Positions 1-10,192 are shown, numbered from the stretch's first letter. The stretch: DNA of 31,321 nt from Chara braunii (GCA_003427395.1 BFEA01000013.1:6559038-6590358), one strand, 5' to 3'. The notes: generated by a model not told the origin, from the letters alone. A program made the numbers and translations.

Positions 1-137
1 TGTTAGCGTTGATCAGAACACAACGATGTTATTAGGTTAGCAACCAGTCAGGTTTCAGAGCAGCAACCAGATCAGCAAGTAATCAGTCCAAGCAGCCAGG
101 ATCAAGTGTTCTGCCCAGTGGTAATCAGAAAGGCAAT

Positions 138-233
138 CAGATCAGTAAGAAATTTTGCAATCAGTTCAGTAAGCAATTTTGCAATCAGTTAAGTAAACAA
201 TTTTGCAATCAGATCAACAATAGAATCTGCAAT
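138..233 (+). repeat. 24-bp tandem repeat, four copies, in the 5' LTR
   Basis: Four units of 24 bp start at 138, 162, 186 and 210, each built on a core like CAGTTCAGTAAGCAATTTTG. Units 1-3 are close to each other and unit 4 is more diverged. The same array lies at 18829-18924 in the 3' LTR. Its place at the start of the LTR fits a U3 enhancer-type array; that role is inferred. Confidence 0.85.
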
Positions 234-433
234 CGAATCGGTAGTCGGTTCGGCATACATATCATTAATTAATTCGGCAAGTGATTCAGTAGTCAGAAAC
301 TGCAGTTGGAAACGACAATCTGGAACAACTATTCGAAACAGCCATCAACCCAACAGTCTTTTCACACCTATATTGTCCAAAGGTCACCCGTCTTGGGTTG
401 GGTGAACTGATGTAGGGGGAGTTCGGTAAGGAT

Positions 434-688
434 ATGGAGGATAGCAACACAGTTAGAGTCTCCTGCTCTCTGTATCAGGACGCTGCAGAGACCTAGAGGG
501 AGAGTGCAGTTGAGGAATACAACCATCAGACTGCTATGATGATGGAACACGCACTGACCCTCGTGAGGAATCATACAAAAATCGAATACACATACTACTT
601 GCATGATAAGAATGACAGACTATGTGCCACCATAACTTCTGTGGGTACTATTGAGAAAGCAAGGAGGACTGTTAGCAACCACCAGTGA
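434..688 (+). pseudogene. LTR module A ORF, interrupted copy
   Basis: This segment aligns base for base with the open 84-codon ORF in the 3' LTR (19125-19379). Here the codon at 494-496 is TAG where the 3' copy has TGG (Trp), so the 5' LTR copy is broken. I do not recognise the protein. Its C-terminal half (a stretch like HALTLVRNHTKIEYTYY, then an ARRTV ending) resembles two segments upstream of gag at about 3714-4034 and 4038-4304, so the module is repeated within the element. The A-to-B order in the LTR is the reverse of the B-to-A order in the interior. Function is unknown; no membrane segment or known catalytic motif is visible. Confidence 0.6.
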
Positions 689-769
689 GCGTTTTGTCTC
701 TGAACAAGTACAACTCACTTATCCGGACAACCAACAATCTAATCAGCAGTCAATCATCAGCAATCAGTT

Positions 770-892
770 ATTATTAGTGATCAGTTTCCAGCTCAGTCTT
801 CAATATTAATTTTCAGCATTCAGTCTTCAGCATTAGTCTTCAACACTCAGTTCTCAGCTTTCAGTTGTCGGCATTCAACTTTCAACAAACAA
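770..892 (+). repeat. TTCAG/TCAAC-rich degenerate tandem tract in the LTR
   Basis: Degenerate short units of about 13-15 bp of the type CAGTCTTCAGCATTAGTCTT run through this stretch, and again at the matching place in the 3' LTR (about 19478-19590). A related 14-bp array (CAGTTTCAGTATTT) lies just after the integrase at 10193-10262, so this motif is used at more than one place in the element. Confidence 0.6.
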
Positions 893-964
893 TTTTTTTT
901 GCAATCAATTCAGGTAACCAGCTCTCCAGGACCATCTGGTCAGTTTGCACTGCCAAGAGTACTG

Positions 965-1627
965 ATGAGCACAGTTCAGTCTACGCCGGTCAGTGAGTCA
1001 GTGCTGGCCAACCTCAACCGGTTTTCATGCAAAGAGGCATTCCGTTATCGGTATGTTAGTGCCATTGGTTTAAGACAGGGAGATCTGTCAATCTTCGTTG
1101 TCCAGACCAGTTTTGCTGATGACACTATCCACGATCTGAGGCCTTATCTGAAGAAGGGCAAGGAGACTCATGAACTTTTCGATCCAGTCTGGATCTCAGC
1201 CACCGAATACCTTGAGCAGAGAGAGAGGGAGCTCGATGAGAATGGCACTACGTTGATTCGCAGCTTCGGGCCAATGCTTTATACCGTCTATCCTAAGCCT
1301 CTAGTCCCTTTTCCTCTCACTGATGGCACGAGTTGGCTGGATGTGATTGGTTTGGCAAAAAGGTACATCTCTCTGGCGGTGATCGACGTTGAGGCGCTGA
1401 CCGAGCCCACCGAGTATCCCTACCTGAAACGAGGAATCTTTTCTGTGAACGTACTGCCTACTTTGTGGGAGGAGTTTTGCTCCATGGTTAACTACCGTGT
1501 CATTTGCTTCGGATGGTCGTGCTCAGAGCTTGTTGGCTACAGGTGGCATTTCGTCACGAAGCCTCAGTCTCAGATTGTACGTGGGCGTGGGTCTCGACAC
1601 CAGAGAAGATCAGTGAAAAGAGATTGA
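965..1627 (+). CDS. LTR-encoded module B protein, unknown function
   Basis: An intact ORF of 220 codons from the first ATG at 965; the frame is open further upstream (from about 899) but without an ATG. The 3' LTR has the same ORF intact, three residues shorter because of a 9-bp in-frame deletion. The protein has a signature HDLRPYLKKGKE, then a Trp, a charged helix (EQRERELDEN), a proline-rich turn and SWLDVIGLAKR, and it ends in a basic tail (RGRGSRHQRRSVKRD) that could bind nucleic acid or act as a nuclear signal. The same order of features occurs three times upstream of gag (2418-3824), which argues that this is a real protein module. By hand the two LTR copies differ by about 34 substitutions, roughly 20 nonsynonymous and 14 synonymous. 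No known family is recognised. Confidence 0.6.
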   Translation: MSTVQSTPVSESVLANLNRFSCKEAFRYRYVSAIGLRQGDLSIFVVQTSFADDTIHDLRPYLKKGKETHELFDPVWISATEYLEQRERELDENGTTLIRSFGPMLYTVYPKPLVPFPLTDGTSWLDVIGLAKRYISLAVIDVEALTEPTEYPYLKRGIFSVNVLPTLWEEFCSMVNYRVICFGWSCSELVGYRWHFVTKPQSQIVRGRGSRHQRRSVKRD

Positions 1628-1913
1628 GAGAGACTAACCAGAGGGATGAGTGAGGACTCTTGAGAGGTGCTGACCATGCTTGTTTATGTGTACTTTCTGA
1701 GATTATTATGAGTTCTCATTTTTCCCTCATTCATTTGATTTTGCCTTTGCTCGAGTCAGTCGGTCTTGCTTCTTGCATTGTTCTTATCTGAAGATTGCTA
1801 TCGTGGATGATTCTATCACAGTTCTCAAAATCAGATTGACATAATTTATGCATGCATAGCACCCCATAATTTTATGATTATTATTTGCATAATTTTTCGC
1901 TGTTCTGAATCAA

Positions 1914-1919
1914 AATAAA
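1914..1919 (+). promoter_or_regulatory. Candidate polyadenylation signal AATAAA in the 5' LTR
   Basis: AATAAA lies about 190 bp before the LTR end, and the identical signal is at 20601-20606 in the 3' LTR. The surrounding segment is the part of the LTR also preserved in the inverted fragment at 28886-29118, which suggests constraint or a shared R/U5 region. It could act as the transcript end signal of the element. Confidence 0.5.
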
Positions 1920-2107
1920 AGATTCCTAAGACCGGGGACCGGCGAGGACCGTAATTGAAGGGTCTCGCTCGAAGTCGGACGCACACAAAAGGAAGGGATT
2001 TGCATTATTTAATTTATTTTATTTACTACAATCACATACAAAATCCTGCTTGACAGCCTGTTAGCTTTCCGGTCGGCCGAAGTGCCTCGGCTGGAAAAAA
2101 TGCGACA

Positions 2108-2417
2108 AAAAAGATTTTTGTGTCCGGAACGAGCCTGGGTCATCATCATCTTTGAACTTTGATTAAGACGTGAGAACTGTTGACATTTCTGTGAGCTTCA
2201 TGTTAATTTTGTTATTGTCGATTGAGTTTCTATTCTCTTGAGAATTACGACTGCTAACTGTGATTTATTTCTTCCTTGTGTGAGGTACCACACCGGATCG
2301 GGAAAGGAGATTGATATTATTGACTGGAGAGAATCGAACTTGACACCAGGTATGACCAATTATCGTCCAACACACTGAAAGGAATTGAAAGGAAGAGAGT
2401 GAGACGGATCGAGACAA
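2108..2417 (+). other. Untranslated leader between the 5' LTR and the first module
   Basis: This stretch follows the 5' LTR and has no open frame that I can support. It begins with an A-rich run and AGATTTTTGTGTCC. A primer-binding site would be expected within a few bases of the LTR end, but nothing matching the initiator-tRNA-Met complement (TGGTATCAGAGC) is there. Another tRNA primer is possible but I cannot assign one. Confidence 0.5.
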
Positions 2418-2822
2418 ATGTTGGTCGACGGTCTTCTGAAAGAATTATCTAAATTTACTACAAGAGGAATATTTCCTTACAGATATGAGGTTTATTGGAG
2501 CTATGACTCTTGTGGCTCAACCATCTGCGTAGTGCTGACTCACTTCTTGGAGGGAGATATCTATGATATCCGCCCCTATGTCAAGGAAGAAGGCAGTAAT
2601 GATGGTGAAAATTTTAATTGGTTATAGGAGATCGTGATCCAATTTATCTATGATGAAAAGACAGACCTCATCAAGCAAAAGAGGAAAGTGGAATGGGGCA
2701 TAATGCCAGTAACATACAAGATTGTCCCAATCCCGCCTATACCTGACAGCTATTGTGATGGGACTAACTGACTGCTGATAATCAACATAGTATTGACAAG
2801 AGAAAAAAAGAACGGTGGTCAT
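2418..2822 (+). pseudogene. Module B copy 1 upstream of gag (decayed)
   Basis: First of three diverged copies of the LTR-encoded module B. It opens with ATG and shows FPYRYEV, then YDIRPYVKEE, a charged helix (LIKQKRKVEWG) and PIPPIPDS. This matches the LTR protein landmarks (FRYRYVS, HDLRPYLKKG, EQRERELDEN, a proline turn). The frame is interrupted by TAG at 2625-2627 and by TGA at 2769-2771; the second falls where the other copies have a conserved Trp. It is followed by a frame change into copy 2. Function is unknown. Confidence 0.55.
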
Positions 2823-2901
2823 GAGAGCTGAATAGATTTCAGCAGAAGTAATCAGACAAAGAAGGTCAAATTTTGGCAGAGGTTCGGGTCCAAGTCAAGA
2901 G

Positions 2902-3315
2902 AAGATTGAATGTCTCCTAAGGTCACTAAATACTCTGAGCAAGAAAGAGGCATTTCCATATAAAGTTGTCGGGTATGAGATGGTCGAGAGCGGATGGGAG
3001 CAGGAACGATTATATGTATTGACTTTCTATTTCACAGATCTGAATGTGTATGATGTGAGAATCTATATTCCAAAAGAAAGAAGCTCTGATGCAGTGTATG
3101 GGAGATGCTGGGGATTTGCTGAAGAGGTAGTACTGAGAGAGAAAAAGAGAGTTGAGAGAGAGAACAAATGCTTCACTGGGTCGACTCGATTTATTGTCTT
3201 TGATGGATTTTCAGTCCCTCCCTTACCTGATATCAATCTATCTGAAAATAATTGGTATGCCATGATAAAGTTTGCATGGAAAGTAAAGAGAGTCCAAGAA
3301 AAATACTCTCAGTAG
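2902..3315 (+). pseudogene. Module B copy 2 upstream of gag
   Basis: This is the best preserved internal copy and is open from about 2902 to the stop at 3313-3315. It is in a different frame from copies 1 and 3. Landmarks are LNTLSKKEAFPYKVV (against LNRFSCKEAFRYRYV in the LTR protein), VYDVRIYIPKER, the helix REKKRVEREN, SVPPLPD and NNWYAMIKFAWKVKR (against TSWLDVIGLAKR). The match to the LTR ORF runs through nearly the whole module, so the two are homologous by inspection. It has no internal Met close to the module start, so it was probably translated as part of a longer pre-gag protein. Confidence 0.6.
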
Positions 3316-3824
3316 CCAAGATACCTACTGTGAGGGGTATACTCTATGAGGTGATAGGGTATGGTAATCCTTTAATGATCCTGAGGTACGAGACTTGTGA
3401 GAGAGGACCCAAAAAATTTCGCATCCAAGTGGTCAAATTCTTGAGTACTGGCAACTTGGACGTACGGATTTATGTACCATCAGGCCTAGAAAAGGAAGGT
3501 GAGTACTTGAAGTGTTAGACATGTGCTTATATTAGTCTCATAAGAACCAAAGAGTGCCTTGAAAAGTTAAAGAGAAAAGTAAATTGGGGAAAAAAAGTAA
3601 GACAATTCGAGAGGCTCCCTGAGTTCTCAGTTGCTGAGGGATTTGAAGGCAGGAGGGATTGGATGCCTCTGTTAGAAGCTATTGCTGAGATTGGTAGAGC
3701 AAGAGAAAAAGACTCTACTGTGAGGATAAAATCCCTACTTTTGAGTACCTTTGAACACAGATTCGAGATCCCTAATTGTGTCGAACCTGAGATCTACCTT
3801 TCAGATGTTGCTTATGATGATTAG
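3297..3824 (+). pseudogene. Module B copy 3 upstream of gag
   Basis: Third diverged copy, in a frame shared with the following A modules. It shows LYEVIGY, LDVRIYVPSG, a charged helix (ECLEKLKRKVNWG) and RDWMPLLEAIAEIGR, which follow the order of landmarks in copies 1 and 2 and in the LTR protein. A TAG at 3516-3518 interrupts it just after the DVRIY motif. Its last part, from about 3714, opens with STVRIKSLLL, resembling the start of module A (NTVRVSCSLY), so the B/A boundary lies there. Confidence 0.5.
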
Positions 3825-4034
3825 CAATGTCCAGTTTGACTGAACAACTGACACTAGGAGTTGTGACAGCCTTTCTTAGATCGCATGAGAGATTCTGCTC
3901 TGAGAATTATCACTGACCAGACTGAGATAAGCTATCTGTTGAAAGTGGTGAAAGTAGAAACTATTGAGAGAGTACCATATCACACTTTTCAGGAACGGGT
4001 CTCTCTTGCAAGAATGATCAACAGTAGGCTGTAA
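3714..4034 (+). pseudogene. Module A copy 1 upstream of gag
   Basis: A decayed relative of the LTR 84-codon ORF. Conserved parts are the opening TVRIKSLLL, then SALRIITDQTEISYLL (LTR: HALTLVRNHTKIEYTYY) and a closing VSLARMI (LTR: IEEARRTV). Several stops cluster at 3822-3863 in the middle, and TAA at 4032-4034 ends it. The next module continues in the same frame one codon later, so A1 and A2 were probably one reading frame. Confidence 0.45.
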
Positions 4035-4037
4035 ACG

Positions 4038-4304
4038 ATGCAATTTGATAATGAGATTATAGACCAGACTCGATATTTTATGATTCGAGGTACTATAAAG
4101 GGGTATGACAGAAGACTGAGTAGGGATGATGAGAGAGAGTTGATTGAAGATTACATTGGAAGACTGAGAAGGATTGCACTGCCTTTGATCACTACCCAAT
4201 CTATTATTGCTTATACCGTATATGTACAGAACTCTCAAGGGGTAGAGCAGACAAGTGAAGAAAGAAACGAGTCTGTATCCCTTGCTAGAAGAGTGACAGA
4301 CTGA
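4038..4304 (+). pseudogene. Module A copy 2, directly before gag
   Basis: An open stretch of 88 codons beginning ATG and ending TGA at 4302-4304, in the same frame as module A copy 1. It shows IALPLITTQSIIAYTVYV and a closing VSLARRV, matching A1 and the LTR ORF. It is charged and predicted helical in the middle (RDDERELIEDYIGRLRR). It ends about 60 bp before the gag start, so it is the last unit of the pre-gag block. It could have been a separate small protein or the end of a pre-gag polyprotein. Confidence 0.45.
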
Positions 4305-4366
4305 GGGGCAAAGAAGAAAAGGACAAGAGTGACAGAAAGAGAGAAGAGAATATCTGGGGAAAATGT

Positions 4367-4933
4367 ATGGTCAAGATGGCAGGACGAGGAAAGCCGAGTA
4401 CATTAGCAGGGACTAATGAAGAGGTCCTGGTTGGAGTTATACGGGAGTTGGTTGAGAGAGTTGATACCATCAAAGGAGGGTCAGACATTGCAAGAGCAAA
4501 GAGGTCAAATGAAAGAATTCCCTGCTTCAGAGGACCTCAGGTTAATGACTTTTTGGATGAGTATGAATTATTTGGGCTCAGTTATGGCTGGACAGATAAG
4601 CAACGGCTTAAGCACCTTCTATCTTATTGTGACACTGATTCGAGACTGGCAGTTCAGGAACTAATGGAAGTTGCTACCACCTGGGAAGAAGTCAAGGAGA
4701 GACTGAAAAAAGAATTTGGGAAAGATTCAGTTCCAACCACAACTAAGGACTTACTCAACATCAGAAGAGCTAAATATGACACTTTCAATGTTTTTCTTCA
4801 GATCTTCATCCGAACAGCAAGAAGAATTCCATATTTGGACGAAGCTCGGAGATGCCATATATTTTTGATAAATTTTACTGACACTAAAAGGCAAGCAGTT
4901 CTTAATCAAGCTCAACATTATCGTCTCAGATGA
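4367..4933 (+). pseudogene. gag: Gag capsid-type domain (retrotrans_gag-like)
   Basis: Gag forms the virus-like particle of the element. This ORF starts at ATG 4367 and shows the usual retrotransposon Gag pattern: a short basic N-terminus, then PCFRGPQVNDFLDEYE, LLSYCDTDSRLAVQEL and WEEVKERLKKEFGKD, a layout typical of Ty3/gypsy capsid domains. The frame ends at TGA 4931-4933, and the natural continuation (STLAKDWETENG) is in another frame from about 4995, so gag is frameshifted. The next segment carries the zinc knuckle. The Gag assignment is by pattern, not by database search. Confidence 0.75.
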
Positions 4934-4994
4934 GATGAAATCGTCGCAATCATAAGAACTCTACCTACTTCTCCCATAAGAAATGGTCACTGGA

Positions 4995-5838
4995 TCAGAT
5001 CAGTACTTTGGCCAAGGATTGGGAGACTGAGAATGGAATGAATAGAGGAAACAATCTGACTGCTGAGAATATTCTTCAAAAAGTGATGACTAACTTTATG
5101 CCTGCAAGGCCTGCAACGTATGCTGTGGATGACAGGGGAAAGAAAAAGGCTGAAAGTGAGGAAGATGACGACGATGATGATGACAACGAAAATCATGGTA
5201 AGAAGGGGGATTCGTCCATAACCAAAAGGAATGGGAAGAATGGTGATGGAGGAAACAGAGAGAAAAGAAAATATGATAAGCGTCCTAAGAGGAGTTTTGT
5301 CTGCTACTATTGCGGTGAACGAGGTCATACTACCACTTATTGCAAGCCTCTTGAGGAAGATGTAAGGAGTGGGGTGACAAAGAAAGATGCAATGGACCAT
5401 GTCTGTGATAGTTCATGGAATAAGTTGGATCCCAGACATCTGGTAGGTATGAAACTTCTTATACTTAAACATGATGAAAAGATGAAGATTAAGAAGAAGA
5501 GAAAGACTAATGTGAATGTTCATTTTCTCATTGAAGACTTGCCTAATGAGCTAGTAAAAAAAGCAAGTGACCCTTATACCACGATTGAACTGCCTCTGCA
5601 GTCCTTAACACTGACAGAATGTGAGCCTAGCGAGACATCAACAAGTGAGTCTTCATTGGGAGAGAACCCTACTTTTCAGAATCCTTCTGGATTAGTAGAG
5701 TCCTCTTCCAATGAAATGACTCATCTCCCGGCTAACATGATGTCATTCCATGATGATTTACCCCCAGAACTTATCATGGAACCCAGTGTCAGGGTTGGTG
5801 AAGTGAGGAACCATCAAACCCGTATGACACCTCAATGA
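4995..5838 (+). pseudogene. gag: Gag C-terminal part with CCHC zinc knuckle
   Basis: This continues gag after a frameshift. An acidic run (about 5158-5190: EEDDDDDDDNEN) and a Lys-rich stretch precede a perfect C-x2-C-x4-H-x4-C knuckle (CYYCGERGHTTTYC, about 5302-5343), the nucleocapsid motif that binds the element RNA. The C-terminal third is Ser/Thr/Glu-rich and looks like a linker to the protease. There is no internal ATG at the domain start, consistent with it being part of a longer Gag(-Pol) reading frame. It ends at TGA 5836-5838, close before the protease frame. Confidence 0.8.
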
Positions 5839-5849
5839 TATAAGAAAAT

Positions 5850-6836
5850 AAAAGAAAGAAGGTTGAGGAGTCACTTATTAACATCCTTGATGACCCTAAA
5901 CCGGAACGTTCACAGGAAAAGAATGAACAAGGGAGAAAGATAAAATTTATTCTCAAGAGTGATTTCGATGATGAGACTGTGATTTCTGATATAATTGCTA
6001 AGATGCTGGAAGAAACTGAAGTGACACTGTCTTTCAACGAAGCAATGACACTAGCACCCAAAATGACAGAAAAGTTGAAAATTTTAATTGAGAAGAAGAA
6101 AATGAAAGTTAATTATTTGGGGTCAATCTTTCCCAACCAAGTGAATAGATCACTACCAGGTTGCAAGATGAGATTTGCAACCATGGGTTGTGGGCATCTT
6201 ACAATTCGCATTAATCAGATGAAGATTCTAACCCTAGTAGATTCTGGGGCAGAGATGATACTTCTTTCACGAAGAACGATGGAAACATGTAATTTATCTA
6301 TTGACAGACCTGCACAAAATGTACTGAGTAATATTGCAGGAGAACTGTCCGTGGTTGGATTTATTGATAATTTGCCTATCAGGGTTGGGACAATGACTGT
6401 GGAGTTACTGGGTTTTGTGGTGCCAGATATGGATCATGACTGTATTTTGGGAACTCCATTCTTGCATAGGATGAAGGCAGTCCAATTTTTCAGTCATGAG
6501 GGGTCATCTTGGATCAGTCTATAGGATTCCGAGACTGCCCCAGAGCAGACTTTTATGGTCAGTACGAAAAATGACTTCAAGCACCAACTATCTACTAATT
6601 CGATCAGGAGGGAAGAATTTGCTGAAAGGATTAAGAAACTAAAGGAGGAAGGAAAACGAGAAGTAAAAGAAGAGATTTCAGTGGGAATCAATCAGGTTTC
6701 GAAAATGATAAAAGCCCTTGGTAAACTCGAGGATGAGAACGAACAAATTGAAGACTTCAAGAAAGCTGTAGAGACTGCTAAGGGAGGAAAGATGGAACTG
6801 AGATTTGCACCGACTCACCTTTTTTTAGGAAAATAG
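5850..6836 (+). pseudogene. pol: Retropepsin-type aspartic protease and linker to RT
   Basis: The frame is open from about 5850. It holds LTLVDSGAEM with the catalytic DSGA triad region at about 6238-6249, followed by the second-lobe motif DCILGTPFL (about 6438-6464), which together define a retroviral-type aspartic protease that would process Gag-Pol. TAG at 6522-6524 interrupts, after which the same frame continues through a Lys/Glu-rich linker (about 6525-6810) predicted as coiled coil. The frame is lost at a T-run near 6822, and again at an A-run near 6903-6911, so homopolymer indels split the protease from the RT. Confidence 0.8.
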
Positions 6837-6911
6837 TCACTGGGTCAAAAAGAAAATATAAGCCTAAGGGGGTGAAGAAAAACCCAGTGGCAGTCTTGAT
6901 AGAAAAAAAAT

Positions 6912-9129
6912 TATGATGAAGCCTTGGAAAAGGAAAGACAAATTATAAGAGCATTGAGGGAATCAGCAAAACTGGAGAATAGGGTCACCAAAGAGAGGTT
7001 TGACACAATGAAGATAGGCTCAGAACAGTTTATCCTGCCTAAAGAGAAAAAATATATCTTCAAAGTGTGTCAAAAATTCTCTGGTGCTTTCTCCTTTAAT
7101 GATGAAGAGAGAGGGCGGTTGGACATGGACATGATCAAGATGGCCAAGATCTGGACAGTTGATCATGTTCCATGGAATGATAGACCAACCAAGTATGCCC
7201 TAAAGGAAGAAGCGGAAGTAGCAAAGTACCTTAACAAGAAGATTGCATCTAATGTTGTTGAACCTGCTGATGAACCGTATGCTAACCACTGATTTTGTTT
7301 TTGGAAACTAGGGGGCGGACTAAGATGGATACAGAATCTTCAGAAGCTCAATTCTGTGACGGTACGTGATGCAGAGTCTTCCTAATGCTGATCTCCTCGC
7401 TGAATCCTTTGCTGGTCGATGTATTTATTCTCTAGTTGACCTGTATTCTGACTATGATCAGTTCCCTATTGATTCCACTAGCCGGCCAATGACTGCCATG
7501 CACACACCAAGGGGGTTTGTTCAGATGTGCGTGGTACCTCAGGGCTGGACTAACGGAGTGGCAGTGGTTCAAAGGGATATGATCAAAGTCATGCAGGATA
7601 TTTCTTCTGAAATAACCATTCCCTACATTGATGATAATCCTGTAAAAGGACCCTTGGTAAGTGATGAAACTTTGGTCGCAGGGGGAGTCGGAAAGTTTGT
7701 CTGAGGACATGCTGAAAGAGTAAAGACAGTCCTAGAGAGACTTCAGAAGTATAATCTGACTGCCAGTGGGTCAAAGTCCCTTCTCTTCCAACCAGAAGTG
7801 ATAATCTTGGGCTTCAGATGCTTCTCCAAAGGTAGGAGTCCAGATCCCAAGAAGATAGACAAGATCTTGAACTGGCCTCTGCCTCTCAAGAGAGTGACAG
7901 ACGTCAGGAGCTTCTTGAGAACCTGTGGATTCTGAAGAATTTTTATTTCTCATTTTGCTGCCCTTGCAAAACCTTTGAGGGAAATGGTAAGGCAAGGTGC
8001 TAATTTAGCATGGGATGATAAAAGACAAGCTGCAGCAGAAACGTTGCAAGAAAAACTAAGAGATGGTGGTGTAGTGCTGGGAGTGTCATATTATGATGAT
8101 GAGGAGACAAGACCTTTCATCATTGAGGCGGATGGAGGACCAGTTGCTCTGGGTGGAGTGCTTATTTAGAAAGATGAAAATGAGAGAGAAAGACCTCTGA
8201 GATTTGAGAGCAGAACCCTTAATTCTACTGAAAGATGTTACACCCAATTTAGGAAGGAGCTACTGTCAATCATCCATAGCCTCAGGTGTTTTAGGCACTG
8301 CGTCTTAGGAAAGAGATTCGTCTTGAGGACTGATGCATCTGCTGTGATAGGTGCCATTAAAAAACGCCAACAAGTAGATCCAACAGTTAGCAGATGGATC
8401 GCCTTCATCTGGACATATGATTTTAAGCTGAAAAAGATCCCCACTGAGAAGAACAGAGCGGATGGCTTAAGCCGGATTGAGTGGCGAGAAGAAGAAGAAG
8501 ATGTGAATGGAACAATTGAAGAATTTGCCTATGTTGATAATTTCCTTAACGAAAAAGATGATGAGGATTATGAGGCACCATGCTCCTACAAGTGGAGTCT
8601 GTGGCCTGAAGAGAGAGACAGTTGGGGAGAAATCTCAAGTGCATACGTTTATGAATCGATTCTCGGGAAAGAAGAAGAAGATGAACCGAACGATTGGTAT
8701 GCAAGAGTTAATGCAGCAGCAGTGGTTGTTCATCACATTGGGGAAAGTTCAGGTTCAAAGGAAGAAGAAAAGAGTGAAAAGAAGAAGGAATATGTATTTT
8801 TTTTCTTTGAAGAATATGATGAAAATTATCAAGAGATTGGCAGGAAGATGGAAAGGGAGCAGCTAAAAGAATATTATTGTAAAGATTCAAGGAAGAAATT
8901 CAGATTAAAGAGAGTACATCTCTTTGTGGATGGTAAGGGAGGCTTACCTCCACTAAGAGTGGTCTGTGGTAAAGAGAGGCAGTTAGAGATAATTGTTGCC
9001 CTACATGAGGGGGCCATTGGTGGCCACAGGGCTGCTGAGGCTACCTACTCCAAGTCTGCCAAACTCTACTTCTGGTCTGGCATGAGAGACATGATTTTCA
9101 AATACTGTAAATCATGTGTCTTAGGATGA
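6912..9129 (+). pseudogene. pol: Reverse transcriptase, RNase H and integrase zinc finger
   Basis: Core of the polymerase. The first part (to about 7365) has RPTKYALKEEAEVAKYL and, after a TGA at 7290-7292, FCFWKLGGGLRWIQNLQKLN. A frame change near 7366 leads to SLVDLYSDYDQF (palm motif A), VVPQGWTNGVAVVQRDM (motif B) and IPYIDDNPVKGP (motif C, YIDD, catalytic Asp pair intact). From 7366 to 9129 one frame runs through RNase H (FIIEADGG with its first Asp; a later LRTDASAVIGAI region) and into the HHCC integrase finger (HEGAIGGHRA ... CKSC). Interruptions are TGA 7702-7704, TGA 7933-7935 and TAG 8167-8169. The order RT-RNaseH-INT marks Ty3/gypsy. Lys/Glu-rich sequence (about 8484-8880) between RNase H and the finger is longer than usual. 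Confidence 0.88.
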
Positions 9130-10087
9130 TTGAGCCCTTGTTCCCTACAATTCTGGTAGAGTCAGGTAGTAGAGTTCAGCTGGATCTCATCACTATGCCT
9201 CCAGGCAAGGGTGGGATGAGATACATATTAAACATTAGAAATAACTTCTCTGGATACGTTGAGGCAAAAACTCTGAAAAAGAAGACATCCGAGTAAGTGG
9301 CTGATTGGATAGAGGAAGTCTATCTCAGGTATCCTTTTATCAGAGAATTTGTCTCAGACAGAGGATCAGAATTCAGAAATGAGGTTGTCAGAAGAATTAC
9401 ACTCAGATTGGGTGTCAGAATTCGGTATGTGACTTCTTACCATCCTCAAGCGAATGGACCTGTTGAAAGAGACCACAAAACTCAGAAAGATTCATTGGCC
9501 AAGTGGTGTGAAGAGAAACTCAGTAACTGGCCAAAGGTGTTAAGAGCTGTTGTATATGCTGATAATATCACAGTCAAGAGAACTACTGGTTATGCACTTT
9601 TTATACTGTGGTATGACCGTTATGCTACGTTACCAATTGAGAGTATTGTCAAGACATGGTCAAGTCAAGAGAGTGACAGGGATTATTCTATTTCAGAACT
9701 CCTTCATATCATAATGAGGCAGGTATCTGAAGTTGATCAGGCAGTGATGGATGCATCAGAGAGAATGGCATCCAGTAGGCTATCAGATCAAGAGAGATGA
9801 AACAAGAAAAGGTATATAAGAAAAGAGAAATTGAAGATTGAAGATGTTGTTCTTCTGTTTGACAGTTCTCTTGAGACATGACTAAAAGATTGGAGCCCAG
9901 ATGGCTTGGTCCTTACAGAATCATATGAGAAGCAGAAAACAAGGTATATGAGATCTCGGAAATGGACGAATCCAGAGTACACGATATGGTCTCAGGGTCA
10001 AGACTTGGTAAGTTCATCTTCAGAGACCCTGACTTGATCCCTACAGTGACTCCAAAGAGAGGAAAGAGAAGTCAACCATCCAAGTAA
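9114..10087 (+). pseudogene. pol: Integrase catalytic core and GPY/F tail
   Basis: The DDE catalytic triad can be read as VQLDLITMP, FVSDRGSEF and ANGPVERDH, so all three acidic residues are present. The frame begins at about 9114, after a frameshift from the zinc finger, and is broken by TAA 9294-9296, TGA 9798-9800 and TGA 9879-9881. A further frame change near 9885 leads to EPRWLGPYRI, the GPY/F-type C-terminal motif, and SRVHDMVSGSRLGKF, ending at TAA 10085-10087. No chromodomain follows, unlike the separate remnant at 29119-29815. This is the last recognisable protein of the element. Confidence 0.85.
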
Positions 10088-10192
10088 GAGAACGGTCAAA
10101 GAGGACTGAGAAAGAGCACAGTAAGACACTGAGACAGTGAGGCTCAGTTATCGGCAGACAATGATCATTCTTGCATAGTCAATTCAACATTT

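Larger units (their letters stand above)
1..2107 (+). mobile_element. 5' long terminal repeat of a giant Ty3/gypsy element
   Basis: This 2.1-kb block recurs as a direct repeat at 18692-20794. It starts TGTTAGCG and ends TGCGACA, so it has the canonical TG...CA ends. Alignment is collinear with no indels over the first 434 bp; by eye there are about 13 mismatches in the first 540 bp and a higher rate inside the downstream ORF. The LTR carries a 24-bp tandem array, two coding segments (modules A and B), a CAG/TTCAG-rich repeat tract and an AATAAA signal. Because the window begins at the first LTR base, the 5' target-site duplication cannot be seen. LTRs that contain protein-coding segments are unusual. 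Confidence 0.93.

Noticed and set aside
368-604. Minus-strand ORF of 78 codons in the LTR (also 19059-19295)
   Set aside because: It is the antisense shadow of module A, whose + strand frame has homologues in the element interior.
2108-2150. tRNA primer-binding site next to the 5' LTR
   Set aside because: No stretch complementary to a tRNA 3' end that I can recognise is present within the expected distance.
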